Assembly (NCBI GenBank): GCA_002309345.1
Contig: DBWZ01000042.1
Coordinates: forward strand, 39,203 to 59,521
Direction: 5' to 3'
From: Pseudobutyrivibrio sp. UBA1225
GTDB lineage: Bacteria > Bacillota > Clostridia > Lachnospirales > Lachnospiraceae
Length of the DNA: 20,319 nt
In this document: positions 7,993 to 14,722 of the stretch, piece by piece
Numbering within the stretch: the stretch's first letter is position 1
Layout of the letters: each line of letters begins with the position of its first letter
Notes under the pieces: model-generated
Databases searched by the model: none
What the model was told of the DNA's origin: nothing
Seen by the model: the letters and a program-made list of their open reading frames with translations, nothing else
Translations under genes and position numbers: made by a program

Positions 7993-8430
7993 CTAGTCTA
8001 TGTCTTCGTGTTTTCTAGCAAGCAGCGGTTTGGTCTGCTGCTCCTCAGCTTCGTACATATCATTAAGCTTTGAGTAGCTATATGCAAGCTCCTTGATAAG
8101 ACGTTTGCCACGCTGATATTGCTTTACTGCGCGCTGTCTAGTGTTGTGAACATGGATAATGATATATGCTGCATAACCCAGTAATCCGGCTAATGCAATC
8201 AGCAAAATATACATTATCGAAAGATTATCGATAACGTTGCTTACCAAATATAAAACTACACAGGCGTAGATTGCACCGTAGAACAGGGTGCCTGCCAGAA
8301 ATCCTCCCCATCCGTGTAAGGCGATGTACTCCTTCTTCGAATAGCGAAGCATTGGTTGATACTCTGGACCAAGCTCTTTTTCGAAGATAGCCATAGCTGT
8401 CATATGCCTAACGCGTTCCTCATTTATCAT
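7993..8430 (-). CDS. Small two-TM protein of unknown function, first gene of the cdaA run
   Basis: A 145-residue protein with a charged N-terminal region (about 1-40), two hydrophobic helices at roughly 44-64 and 72-92 (GTLFYGAIYACVVLYLV and IMYILLIALAGLLGYAAYIII), and a basic-then-acidic amphipathic tail from 94 to 145 with coiled-coil potential. No catalytic motif is recognised. The ATG has GAGGAT upstream and the stop lies 11 bases before the polytopic membrane protein. Being first in the run, just downstream of a promoter-like site, it is probably expressed with cdaA-cdaR-glmM. The function is unknown; a scaffold or membrane partner of the next gene is a reasonable guess. Confidence 0.7.
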   Translation of the reverse strand: MINEERVRHMTAMAIFEKELGPEYQPMLRYSKKEYIALHGWGGFLAGTLFYGAIYACVVLYLVSNVIDNLSIMYILLIALAGLLGYAAYIIIHVHNTRQRAVKQYQRGKRLIKELAYSYSKLNDMYEAEEQQTKPLLARKHEDID

Positions 8431-8474
8431 AGCAATATCCTCGTTTACGCAATAATTCAGAATCAGTATAGCAT

Positions 8475-8503
8475 AAACCTTCTATATAAGAAAGAGTTTT
8501 ACT
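8475..8503 (-). promoter_or_regulatory. Possible extended -10 promoter for the cdaA run
   Basis: On the minus strand TGC-TATACT (8475-8483) makes an extended -10 box. The -35 position 17 bases further up reads TTTCTT, a poor match, which is acceptable for extended -10 promoters. It lies about 45 bases before the start of the two-TM gene, in the only sizeable gap upstream of the run. Confidence 0.4.
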
Positions 8504-8538
8504 CTGCAAGCAACAATTGCTGTAAGCAACGCAGCATG

Positions 8539-8588
8539 TTTTTTACTTCATAGTGAATTACAAAGTAATTTCCTAATGAAGTAAAAAA
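8539..8588. repeat. Two-tier palindrome next to the yvyF terminator
   Basis: TTTTTTACTTCAT (8539-8551) and ATGAAGTAAAAAA (8576-8588) are perfect 13-base arms. Inside them AATTAC (8556-8561) and GTAATT (8565-8570) pair around an AAA loop. The right arm abuts the yvyF terminator. It may insulate the cdaA run from readthrough or be a small dispersed element. Confidence 0.55.
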
Positions 8589-8615
8589 ACCTACCAGCAT
8601 CTGCTGGTAGGTTTT
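8583..8615 (-). terminator. Strong intrinsic terminator of comF-yvyF
   Basis: AAAACCTACCAGCA (8586-8599) pairs perfectly with TGCTGGTAGGTTTT (8602-8615). On the minus strand the stem runs into seven T (complement of 8583-8589). It lies ten bases past the yvyF stop, so it ends the ComF-YvyF transcript. Confidence 0.9.
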
Positions 8616-8624
8616 GATAAGAGC

Positions 8625-9032
8625 CTATTGTTCAAGGAAACGCATTCTGTTTCCATCTCTGTCTCTTGATTTTGGTTGGTCTGAATCCTTTTGCTTTCTG
8701 AATGTAGATGCAAAAGCATTGGCCATGCTAGTCTTACAGTTGTCGCAGTACTTGCCAGTCTTGATACTAGCTCCACAGTTTTCGCACTCGATACCCACTG
8801 GAGAATCATCTGCAAACTGTAATCTCTCCTCGCGAATCCACTGGCGGATTTGGCTAGTAGAAGTATCGTTATCGTCCGCGATTTCTTGTATGTTGGCGTG
8901 TGGATTGGTGCGAATATATTCCTTGACCTCTTGGAACTTTTTCTCAACCTCTTCACGACAGGAAGGGCAGATGCTCTGACCACCCAAATAATTGAATAAT
9001 CTACCGCAGCTTCTACAATTACGCACTTCCAT
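8625..9032 (-). CDS. yvyF: YvyF-like flagellar operon protein (TIGR03826 type)
   Basis: A 135-residue protein with two zinc-ribbon pairs: C6/C9 with C22/C25 at the N-terminus (CRSCG ... CPSC), and C83/C86 with C96/C99 (CENCG ... CDNC). Between them, at about 47-70, is a helix-turn-helix-like segment (IQEIADDNDTSTSQIRQWIREE). This layout matches the flagellar operon protein found beside comFC and flgM in Bacillus and many Clostridia. Its precise role is not settled; it is generally taken as a regulator or accessory of flagellar or competence gene expression. The ATG follows a strong AGGAGG and lies 15 bases after comF. The tail (about 110-135) is basic and looks unstructured. FlgM does not follow; a terminator does. 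Confidence 0.85.
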   Translation of the reverse strand: MEVRNCRSCGRLFNYLGGQSICPSCREEVEKKFQEVKEYIRTNPHANIQEIADDNDTSTSQIRQWIREERLQFADDSPVGIECENCGASIKTGKYCDNCKTSMANAFASTFRKQKDSDQPKSRDRDGNRMRFLEQ

Positions 9033-9047
9033 AGGTAATACCTCCTG

Positions 9048-9782
9048 TTATTTTGCCTCACCGATACTGATGCACAATCCGTATACGTGAGCAGCACCCC
9101 CATGCTTAAGAACCTTCGCAACCGAATTGAGGGTTGTTCCGGTGGTGTAAATATCATCTACTATAAGTACTTTTCTAAATTGTACAACATTTTCATTCAA
9201 AGTAAAGGCATTTAACAAATTTTTCTTTCTTTTCAGCCTGTTTAGAGCCTTCATTGCCTCAGTTTCTTTATCTCGTTGTATTAGGTCCTCTAGAACCTGT
9301 AGCGACGCCAGCTTTCCTAGCTCTTTTGCAAAAACTGCCGCCTGGTTATATCCACGTCTTTTTTCTTTCGGCGTATACATAGGGACTGGGATAATTGCTT
9401 CTATACTATTTTCTCGTATCCAGCTCCCGTAGATTTTGTAGGCATGCCTAGCGTAGGTTTTGGCATAGCATCTTCTGTTTGAATATTTAAAACGATACAT
9501 GGATTCCTTGATGGGACTCTCGTATCTAAACACCGCCTTGTTTTGGTCGAAATAATGGCTTGTCTTTTTGCAATTAATACAGAACTCCTCCGCTTCATCT
9601 ACGATAGGGCTTCCGCATTTCATACAACTTATAGGGCCAACTATCTTGATTTTCTTGGAACATGCCCTACATATCCCAGCTTCTTTTTCTATTTTTAATA
9701 AAACTTTTTCACAACCCACGCATCGTTTTGGGTACAATATTCCCACGCATGAGTCTATAATACTTCTTGTGTTGAATAACAT
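9048..9782 (-). CDS. comFC: ComF family protein (zinc ribbon plus phosphoribosyltransferase fold)
   Basis: A 244-residue member of the ComF/GntX family, linked to natural DNA uptake in competent bacteria. The N-terminus carries a double zinc ribbon with C21/C24, C38/C41, C53/C56 and C68/C71. The PRTase fold follows: the RRGYNQ motif at 142-147 and the PRPP loop VLIVDDIYTTGTTL at 205-218. The length is standard. The ATG has GGAG six bases upstream. yvyF follows after 15 bases. No comFA helicase gene adjoins it; the upstream neighbour is divergent. In non-transforming Clostridia the family is often kept without a full competence set, so its job here is open. Confidence 0.9.
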   Translation of the reverse strand: MLFNTRSIIDSCVGILYPKRCVGCEKVLLKIEKEAGICRACSKKIKIVGPISCMKCGSPIVDEAEEFCINCKKTSHYFDQNKAVFRYESPIKESMYRFKYSNRRCYAKTYARHAYKIYGSWIRENSIEAIIPVPMYTPKEKRRGYNQAAVFAKELGKLASLQVLEDLIQRDKETEAMKALNRLKRKKNLLNAFTLNENVVQFRKVLIVDDIYTTGTTLNSVAKVLKHGGAAHVYGLCISIGEAK

Positions 9783-9796
9783 AGTTACACTCCGAT

Positions 9797-9825
9797 TTGA
9801 CTTATTTGTTATTTCTAATTAAAAT
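9797..9825 (+). promoter_or_regulatory. Promoter of the lipoprotein-GT4-acetyltransferase operon
   Basis: TTGACT (9797-9802), a 17-base spacer, then TAAAAT (9820-9825): five of six matches to each vegetative consensus box with ideal spacing. It sits about 49 bases before the lipoprotein start, within the short divergent gap with comF. Confidence 0.75.
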
Positions 9826-9873
9826 TTAGTAGCTATAAAAATGGAAACATAAAGAATCTTTGAAAGGACTAAT

Positions 9874-11406
9874 ATGAAAAAAAGATTTATAAGTATTGTC
9901 ATGATTGCAGCCTTAGCTTTGACTACTATTGGTTGTCAAAAGAAATCTAAGGACAGCATCGATATAGAAAAGATAGAAGAATCCTCTGAGGATTCATACG
10001 TTTATAATATATCAGCTCTTTTGTCAGAAGACAACGATTACAACAAAGTTCTACTTCAAGGATTTTCTGATGCCTTATCTGACTATTTAGGAGAAGAGCA
10101 CATCAAAATAAAAACCACGAGCGTTAGTGAGGAAGCCACCAGCGACGACATCGCAGATGCCGCTGTATCTAAATCGCCAGATATGATTTTCACCACTGGC
10201 AAGCAAACTCTTAAATCTGCCACTGCTGCAACTGAAACTATTCCTATCATTGCAACAGGCGTTGTGGATTTCAAGGGCACTCTTCGAATTGCCAGCTTGA
10301 ACGGTAAATCTTGGGACAAGACAACAGGTATGAATGTTACTGGTGTCAGCTCAAAGCCAAGCATCGTTGATCAGGTTTCTCTTATGATTGAGGCTACCAA
10401 AGATTTACAGACAGTTGGTATTCTCTTCTCGCCAGAGGACACTGATTCAATCTATCAGAACGAAATCTTTGAAGCCTACCTTGATCAGGCGGGCATTCCT
10501 TGGAAGGAATATATCGTCCCTGCAACTGGTGATGTTAACGCCACCACTGAAAGGCAGAATTCTACAGCTCTTACACCAAGTAAGTTTGTTGCAACCTCTG
10601 CCAAGGAGGGTATGGATAATTCCGTAGAGATTCTTGGAGAAGACACTGGACTTGGACTTAACGCCCCTTCATCTACTAGAGTTGCTATGGTTTCAAGCTT
10701 CTGGACTGAAGGCAAGAAAATCACTACCCCAAAAACTAAAGATGAAGATTCGGATTCCGAGGAGAAGGATTCGGATTCTAAAGATTCAAAGGATTCGGAC
10801 AAAAACTCAGATGACTCAGCAGATGATTCGGATGAGGATTCCAAGAAGGCTGATGATAAATCATCGGATGATTCTAAGAAAGCCTCTACTAACAGTTCTA
10901 AAGACTCAGATAAGGATGACTCAGATTCAAAGTCTGAAAACTCTGCAACAACCAAGGACATCACTGAGGTTGCTGACGATACAATAGATGAACGTGTGGA
11001 CGAAGCATGTAGCGAATGCTCTGCTATTTATATCCCATTCGGAAGCTCTCTCACCGACCAGATGGGAACTATCGGTTCAATCTGCGCAGAAGAGGGTGTT
11101 GTCTTGGTAGGCGGCGATATTACAATCGGTGCCGATTCACTAGTTACACTTTTTGCAGACCCATATGCAATCGGTTATTCCGCAGGCAAGAAGGCTGTTA
11201 AGGTGTTTAGCGGCGAGGATATTTCAACCATCAAAATAGGCTCAATCGATGGTGATGATTCTTTTAAACTTTACAATGGTAAAATCGCCGAGCAATTTGA
11301 ACTTGAATTCCCTAAGTCATTTAAGGAATACAGCGAATTTTTAGAGACTTATGAATACGGTAGTACCATCACCCGTCACTCTAACGAGGAGGATGAAGAA
11401 AAATGA
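9874..11406 (+). CDS. Substrate-binding lipoprotein (ABC_sub_bind type) with a large Asp/Ser/Lys insert
   Basis: Exported lipoprotein of 510 residues. The signal peptide MKKRFISIVMIAALALTTIGC ends in a lipobox, with Cys21 lipidated. Residues about 42-225 resemble the first lobe of the ABC-transporter substrate-binding family PF04392 (TrpX-like), and about 375-500 resemble the second lobe (AIYIPFGSSLTDQMGTI, then VGGDITIGADSLVTLF and YAIGYSAGKKAVKV). Between the lobes lies an extra stretch of about 150 residues. Its core, about 288-360 (DNA about 10736-10953), is almost only Asp, Ser, Lys and Glu. I know of no such insert in the family. The start has AAAGGA seven bases ahead. The stop overlaps the next start (ATGA). 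No permease or ATPase gene is beside it, so it may be an orphan binding or sensor protein rather than a transporter component. Confidence 0.85.
   Translation: MKKRFISIVMIAALALTTIGCQKKSKDSIDIEKIEESSEDSYVYNISALLSEDNDYNKVLLQGFSDALSDYLGEEHIKIKTTSVSEEATSDDIADAAVSKSPDMIFTTGKQTLKSATAATETIPIIATGVVDFKGTLRIASLNGKSWDKTTGMNVTGVSSKPSIVDQVSLMIEATKDLQTVGILFSPEDTDSIYQNEIFEAYLDQAGIPWKEYIVPATGDVNATTERQNSTALTPSKFVATSAKEGMDNSVEILGEDTGLGLNAPSSTRVAMVSSFWTEGKKITTPKTKDEDSDSEEKDSDSKDSKDSDKNSDDSADDSDEDSKKADDKSSDDSKKASTNSSKDSDKDDSDSKSENSATTKDITEVADDTIDERVDEACSECSAIYIPFGSSLTDQMGTIGSICAEEGVVLVGGDITIGADSLVTLFADPYAIGYSAGKKAVKVFSGEDISTIKIGSIDGDDSFKLYNGKIAEQFELEFPKSFKEYSEFLETYEYGSTITRHSNEEDEEK
10738..10953 (+). repeat. Low-complexity Asp-Ser-Lys coding repeat
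   Basis: An irregular run of GAT, TCG/TCT/TCA, GAG/GAC and AAG/AAA codons inside the lipoprotein gene, with repeated units such as GATTCGGATTC and AAGGATTCGGA. It encodes a strongly acidic, flexible linker. Codons for Ser vary, which argues for selection on the protein and not only for recent DNA slippage. Confidence 0.8.
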
Positions 11407-12449
11407 TTCTACACGTAATCAAATCTAACATTTATTCTGGTGCAGAAAACGTTGTCTGCCAAATCATAAAAGGCTTATCTGACCGCGAGAGCTTCGTCTA
11501 TATGGCGCCTCGCGGTCCTATTGAAGATAAGCTTGCTTCTATCGGTCTTCAAGACCACTATCGCGGTATCCCAAAGCTTACAATTTCTGAAATTCAAAAG
11601 GCTGTTGATGAGTTGAAGCCTAGCGTTGTTCACGCTCATGACTTTACTGCTAGCGTACTTTGTGCCTATGCTTTAAAGGGTCGTGTTCCTGTGGTTTCTC
11701 ACTTGCACAACAATCCGCCTTGGATTCAGAAGTTTCATTACAAGACTGTTTCTTATCTTATGGCCTGCAAATATATAAGCCATATCCTGATGGTTTCTGA
11801 TGCGGTCAGGGACGAATATCGATACACTAACAAGATTAAGTGTCCTATCTCCGTCGTTGGAAACCCTTTTTCTGTTGAAGGAGTAGTTTCCCAGGTGGAT
11901 GCATCCGCAGATGCAAGCGAACTTGCTAGTGACATCCTTTTTGTGGGACGTTTGACAGAGCAGAAAAATCCGCTTTTATTTGCTGAAATTTCAAAAGAAC
12001 TCATAAACGAAGGTGCAATAAGCTGCGCCCGTGTAGTTGGAAGCGGCCAGCTTTATGATGAATTGGCTGAGTTTGTAAGGGCCAACAACCTAGAGGGAAA
12101 GCTTATACTAGAAGGCTTCAAAAAGAGTGCTTATGTCTATATGGCAAGCACCAAGGTTCAGGTTATGCCATCAAAGTGGGAAGGCTTTGGTTTGGTTGCG
12201 CTTGAAGCGATGGCTTTTGGCAAGCCGGTTGTAGGCACTAATGCAGGAGGTCTTTCTGCAATCATAGACGACACCTGCGGATACGTCTGCGAAAGCACCG
12301 CTGATTACACATGCGCCATCAAAGAGCTTTTGTCTAACAAGGAACTTTATGAATCAAAATCTGCAGGTGCATCTGCCCGAGCCTTAGCTTATAATAATAT
12401 CAACGAATATTGTGATAAATTGTTAGAGATATATAAGGAGCTCAGATGA
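11403..12449 (+). CDS. GT4-family glycosyltransferase
   Basis: A 348-residue GT-B fold retaining glycosyltransferase, likely cytoplasmic or at the inner face of the membrane. The N-terminal acceptor domain starts with ILHVIKSNIYSGAENVV, typical of GT4 enzymes, with VVHAHDF near residue 77. The donor domain begins around 175 (ILFVGRLTEQKNPLLF) and carries the E-x7-E-like motif EGFGLVALEA at about 260-269, then GKPVVGTNAGG. The ATG overlaps the lipoprotein stop by four bases, with GAGGAGG upstream inside that gene. The acetyltransferase start overlaps its own stop by four bases. Sugar donor and acceptor cannot be read from sequence; capsule, exopolysaccharide or teichoic-type glycan work is plausible. 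Confidence 0.9.
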   Translation: MILHVIKSNIYSGAENVVCQIIKGLSDRESFVYMAPRGPIEDKLASIGLQDHYRGIPKLTISEIQKAVDELKPSVVHAHDFTASVLCAYALKGRVPVVSHLHNNPPWIQKFHYKTVSYLMACKYISHILMVSDAVRDEYRYTNKIKCPISVVGNPFSVEGVVSQVDASADASELASDILFVGRLTEQKNPLLFAEISKELINEGAISCARVVGSGQLYDELAEFVRANNLEGKLILEGFKKSAYVYMASTKVQVMPSKWEGFGLVALEAMAFGKPVVGTNAGGLSAIIDDTCGYVCESTADYTCAIKELLSNKELYESKSAGASARALAYNNINEYCDKLLEIYKELR

Positions 12450-12973
12450 CACGGAAAGAATACAAGGAATTGCTTAAAAGCGACTATCTACGTTATTCAA
12501 CTGATTTGTCCTTAAAGGCGCGCATCAAAATATATATGACCAAGCCAGGATACGTATGGAGTCACTGGTATCGCAAGGTTTGCTATCAGAATTCTCATGG
12601 GTGGATGAAACCTTTCGCTTTATTTACCAGACTCAAATTCCACAGCGTATCTGTTAAATACGGAATAGATATACCAAGCCATGTAAAGCACATCGGCTCT
12701 GGGTTTATGATTGATCATTTTTCATGCATCGTCGTTCACACTGATGCTGTTATCGGTAACGATGTTACCATCAGACAGGGCTCTGTGGTGGGCACCAACG
12801 GAAGAGGTGTGCCAGTCATTGAGGATGGCGTTGATATCGGTGCAGGCGCTGCCGTAATCGGCCCTATCACGGTTGGTAAAGGCGCTGTCATTGGAGCAAA
12901 TGCTGTGGTGACACACGACGTTCCAGCCGGTGCCGTTGTAGCAGGCAATCCTGCCAAGATTCTGCACAACTAA
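12446..12973 (+). CDS. Serine acetyltransferase-like hexapeptide acyltransferase
   Basis: A 175-residue left-handed beta-helix acyltransferase. From about residue 73 it carries hexapeptide repeats (GIDIPSHV, AVIGNDVTI, VDIGAGAAVIGPITVGKGAVIGANAVVTHDVP) and the CysE/WcaB-like block GFMIDHFSCIVVHTDAVIG with the catalytic pair Asp90-His91. The C-terminus ends GNPAKIL. The N-terminal helical part is shorter than in CysE. Together with the linked GT4 this points to O-acetylation of a glycan (WcaB/EpsH-like) rather than cysteine synthesis. The ATG overlaps the GT4 stop by four bases and AAGGAG lies seven bases ahead. It is the last gene before the terminator. A true CysE role cannot be excluded. 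Confidence 0.85.
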   Translation: MTRKEYKELLKSDYLRYSTDLSLKARIKIYMTKPGYVWSHWYRKVCYQNSHGWMKPFALFTRLKFHSVSVKYGIDIPSHVKHIGSGFMIDHFSCIVVHTDAVIGNDVTIRQGSVVGTNGRGVPVIEDGVDIGAGAAVIGPITVGKGAVIGANAVVTHDVPAGAVVAGNPAKILHN

Positions 12974-12974
12974 T

Positions 12975-13036
12975 AGAGAGTTTGCTTGCTATTATCAGCT
13001 CGCGCTGCTGTAGGCAATGCAAGCTCTTTCTTTTCT
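12975..13036 (+). terminator. Intrinsic terminator after the acetyltransferase
   Basis: GCTTGC (12984-12989) pairs with GCAAGC (13019-13024). The outer AGAGAG pairs with CTTTCT through a small bulge, and an inner CAGC/GCTG (12996-12999, 13004-13007) tops it. A T-rich tract with C interruptions (13027-13036) follows. Confidence 0.65.
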
Positions 13037-13092
13037 AATAAAAACATCTATATATAGTTGAGTTTTCTGACAATATTTCTAAATCTAGTGGG

Positions 13093-13121
13093 TTTTCAAA
13101 ACATTCTCTTTATGGTATTAT
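13093..13121 (+). promoter_or_regulatory. Promoter of the FliD-like gene
   Basis: TTTTCA (13093-13098), 17 bases, TATTAT (13116-13121). This is the vegetative sigma type; no sigma-28 flagellar promoter (TAAA ... CCGATAT) was seen. It would give a leader of about 90 bases. Confidence 0.45.
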
Positions 13122-13167
13122 GATAGTAGCTATAAGTATATATTTAGCTTATCTATGTCCCGGATTA

Positions 13168-13181
13168 GACAAAGGATTGTC
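13168..13181 (+). promoter_or_regulatory. Candidate CsrA-binding hairpin in the FliD-like leader
   Basis: GACAA (13168-13172) pairs with TTGTC (13177-13181) and leaves AGGA as the loop. A GGA displayed in a small loop is the hallmark of CsrA sites. A second GGA-rich stretch is the ribosome binding site itself, AAGGAGG at 13205-13211, so bridging by a CsrA dimer is possible. No CsrA or FliW gene is in the window to support it. Confidence 0.4.
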
Positions 13182-13219
13182 ACGATTTAAAATTTCAAGG
13201 AAGAAAGGAGGGGCGTCTT

Positions 13220-14494
13220 ATGTCACGCATAGATACTGCGTATAATTATTTCATGACCACCTATGGCGACAACATAGGTTCTCGGTATGAATCTCACAAG
13301 AAAAGTGAATTACGCGATACCTACAACAAAATAATTAAGGCGAACAAAGAGTCCCCTCTGTATAAGATTGCGGATACTTCTGATTTGGGTCAGTTTGCTA
13401 TCGATATAAAAGAGCACGCTAATGCTATGTCTATTTCCGCATCGAATCTTTCACCAGGTGGCGATGATATATCGGCAATTTTGAACAAGCGTATTGCCCA
13501 CTCATCGCAGCCAGATTCAGTAGATGTTCTCTATGTAGGGGATGACTCTGCGAATGCCGAAGAATTCAATATAGATGTTGAGTCACTTGCAAAGCCTCAG
13601 ATTAACACGGGTAACTTCTTAGACGCCAATGGCCACAATTTCCAGGAAGGCCAGTATTCATTTGATCTTGATATCAGGAATCATTCTTATGAGTTCCAGT
13701 TCAATGTCAATAAGGGCGAGACCAATTTTATGGTTCAAAACAAGATTGTCCGCCTGCTGAATACGTCTGATGTTGGGCTTAGTGCTAGATTGATTACCAA
13801 TTCGGCTAAGCAAAACGCCATAGAGATTACTTCAAAATCCACCGGCGTTTCTGAGAATGAAGAGACCTTGTTTAATATCTCTTCTACTATTGCTTGGCGC
13901 GAACTTAACATACTTGGAATTGACAAGATAACGCAGCCGCCTAGTAACTCGAATTTTAAGCTTAACGGTGTAGATCATCAGTCTCTTTCTAACACGTTTA
14001 CTGTTAACAAAATGTACGAGCTTGCACTGCTTAAGCCAAGCAAGGGTAGCGTGCATGTGGGACTTATGAATGATACAGAAGCCCTATCCAATGGAGTTAA
14101 CCAGATGTTAAGCAGCTATAACGGCATGATAGATATTGGCCTAAAGTATACTGGTTCACACCAAAACAGGGCCTTATTCAACGAGATTTCGGCCATAGGC
14201 AAGGGCATGGCAGGTAGCCTTTCGGTGCTTGGTATCAATGCCGATGCACTTGGTCATCTGTCCCTCGATTCGTCTGTTCTTTCAGATGCTATCAATGATG
14301 GAAATCGCGAGCAAGTATTCGCGACGCTGACTCAGCTTAGGGCTGCTATCAGTACAGCGGCGTCCAAAGCCTCCATTAACCCGATGGCTTATATGGACAA
14401 GGCCATCGTGGAATACAAGAACCCTGGTAAGACGCTGACGGCACCGTATGCTACAAGCGCATACTCAGGAATGATGATGAACTTCGGACTTTAG
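13220..14494 (+). CDS. FliD-like flagellar cap (hook-associated protein 2) homologue, atypical
   Basis: A 424-residue protein. Residues about 100-135 (VDVLYVGDDSANAEEFNIDV) resemble the start of FliD, 146-209 match the flagellin_IN repeat seen in FliD (YSFDLDI, then FNVNKGE..F, ending IEITSKSTG), and 260-400 resemble the FliD C-terminal domain (SVHVGLMNDTEALSNGVNQMLSSYNGMI, then LGINADALGHLSLDSSVLSDAI). The first 95 residues are an extra, helical, charged region (HKKSELRDTYNKIIKANKESPLYKI) absent from model FliD proteins. FliD caps the filament tip and helps flagellin fold and add. AAAGGAGG sits eight bases upstream of the ATG. The gene stands alone between two terminator-like regions, so it is a single-gene transcript facing the flagellin locus. 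It may be a second cap or a cap-like secreted protein rather than the main FliD. Confidence 0.7.
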   Translation: MSRIDTAYNYFMTTYGDNIGSRYESHKKSELRDTYNKIIKANKESPLYKIADTSDLGQFAIDIKEHANAMSISASNLSPGGDDISAILNKRIAHSSQPDSVDVLYVGDDSANAEEFNIDVESLAKPQINTGNFLDANGHNFQEGQYSFDLDIRNHSYEFQFNVNKGETNFMVQNKIVRLLNTSDVGLSARLITNSAKQNAIEITSKSTGVSENEETLFNISSTIAWRELNILGIDKITQPPSNSNFKLNGVDHQSLSNTFTVNKMYELALLKPSKGSVHVGLMNDTEALSNGVNQMLSSYNGMIDIGLKYTGSHQNRALFNEISAIGKGMAGSLSVLGINADALGHLSLDSSVLSDAINDGNREQVFATLTQLRAAISTAASKASINPMAYMDKAIVEYKNPGKTLTAPYATSAYSGMMMNFGL

Positions 14495-14520
14495 GGCACC
14501 TACGATCATATAAATACTAC

Positions 14521-14624
14521 GACCAACTGTTACGTCTACAAGCCTGTATATTACTCCGGGACACAATTTAACGTGTCCCTCAAGTAATATACAAGCTTGT
14601 TGACTACAGTTGGTCTTATTTTTT
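14521..14624 (+). terminator. Long multi-stem hairpin and T-run after the FliD-like gene (stem-loop repeat A)
   Basis: Nested perfect arms: GACCAACTGT (14521-14530) with ACAGTTGGTC (14606-14615), ACAAGC (14538-14543) with GCTTGT (14595-14600), TGTATATTACT (14545-14555) with AGTAATATACA (14583-14593), and GGGACAC (14558-14564) with GTGTCCC (14573-14579). A run of T at 14619-14624 follows. It should act as a terminator but is far larger than needed, and it shares sequence with the element at 15903-15986. Confidence 0.85.
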
Positions 14625-14630
14625 CTAGAA

Positions 14631-14698
14631 GCTTCCTAGTTATAACAAATTGTTTCGCTTTAGTGATAGTTAAGTTGTTACTTACTAGAAGCTTTTTT
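14631..14698. repeat. Stem-loop repeat C, between convergent genes
   Basis: GCTTC (14631-14635) pairs with GAAGC (14688-14692) and TAACAA (14643-14648) with TTGTTA (14675-14680). The loop contains GTTTCGCTTTAGT (14652-14664), identical to a 13-base stretch in the element at 15903-15986, and similarity continues past it. A six-T run (14693-14698) makes it terminator-like on the plus strand. Confidence 0.65.
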
Positions 14699-14722
14699 AT
14701 AGAAAGCAACTGATAGAGCAAG

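Noticed and set aside
8431..8580. c-di-AMP (ydaO-type) riboswitch ahead of the cdaA run
   Set aside because: The stretch is short and lacks the recognisable conserved core; only a promoter-like site and a palindrome are seen.
8591..9157. Minus-strand open frame of 188 codons overlapping yvyF and the comF end
   Set aside because: It is a shifted frame across two well-supported genes and includes the terminator stem in its coding sequence; its product has no recognisable pattern.
10485..10964. Minus-strand Ser/Glu-rich open frame inside the lipoprotein gene
   Set aside because: It is the antisense of the Asp/Ser/Lys repeat, which avoids stops by composition; the plus-strand gene has a signal peptide, lipobox and conserved lobes.
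12722..12969. Antisense open frames of about 80 codons within the acetyltransferase
   Set aside because: Typical shadows of a repetitive hexapeptide gene; the plus-strand frame has the motifs and coupling.
13093..13219. Sigma-28 flagellar promoter for the FliD-like gene
   Set aside because: No TAAA with a correctly spaced CCGATAT-type box was found; a vegetative-type pair fits better.
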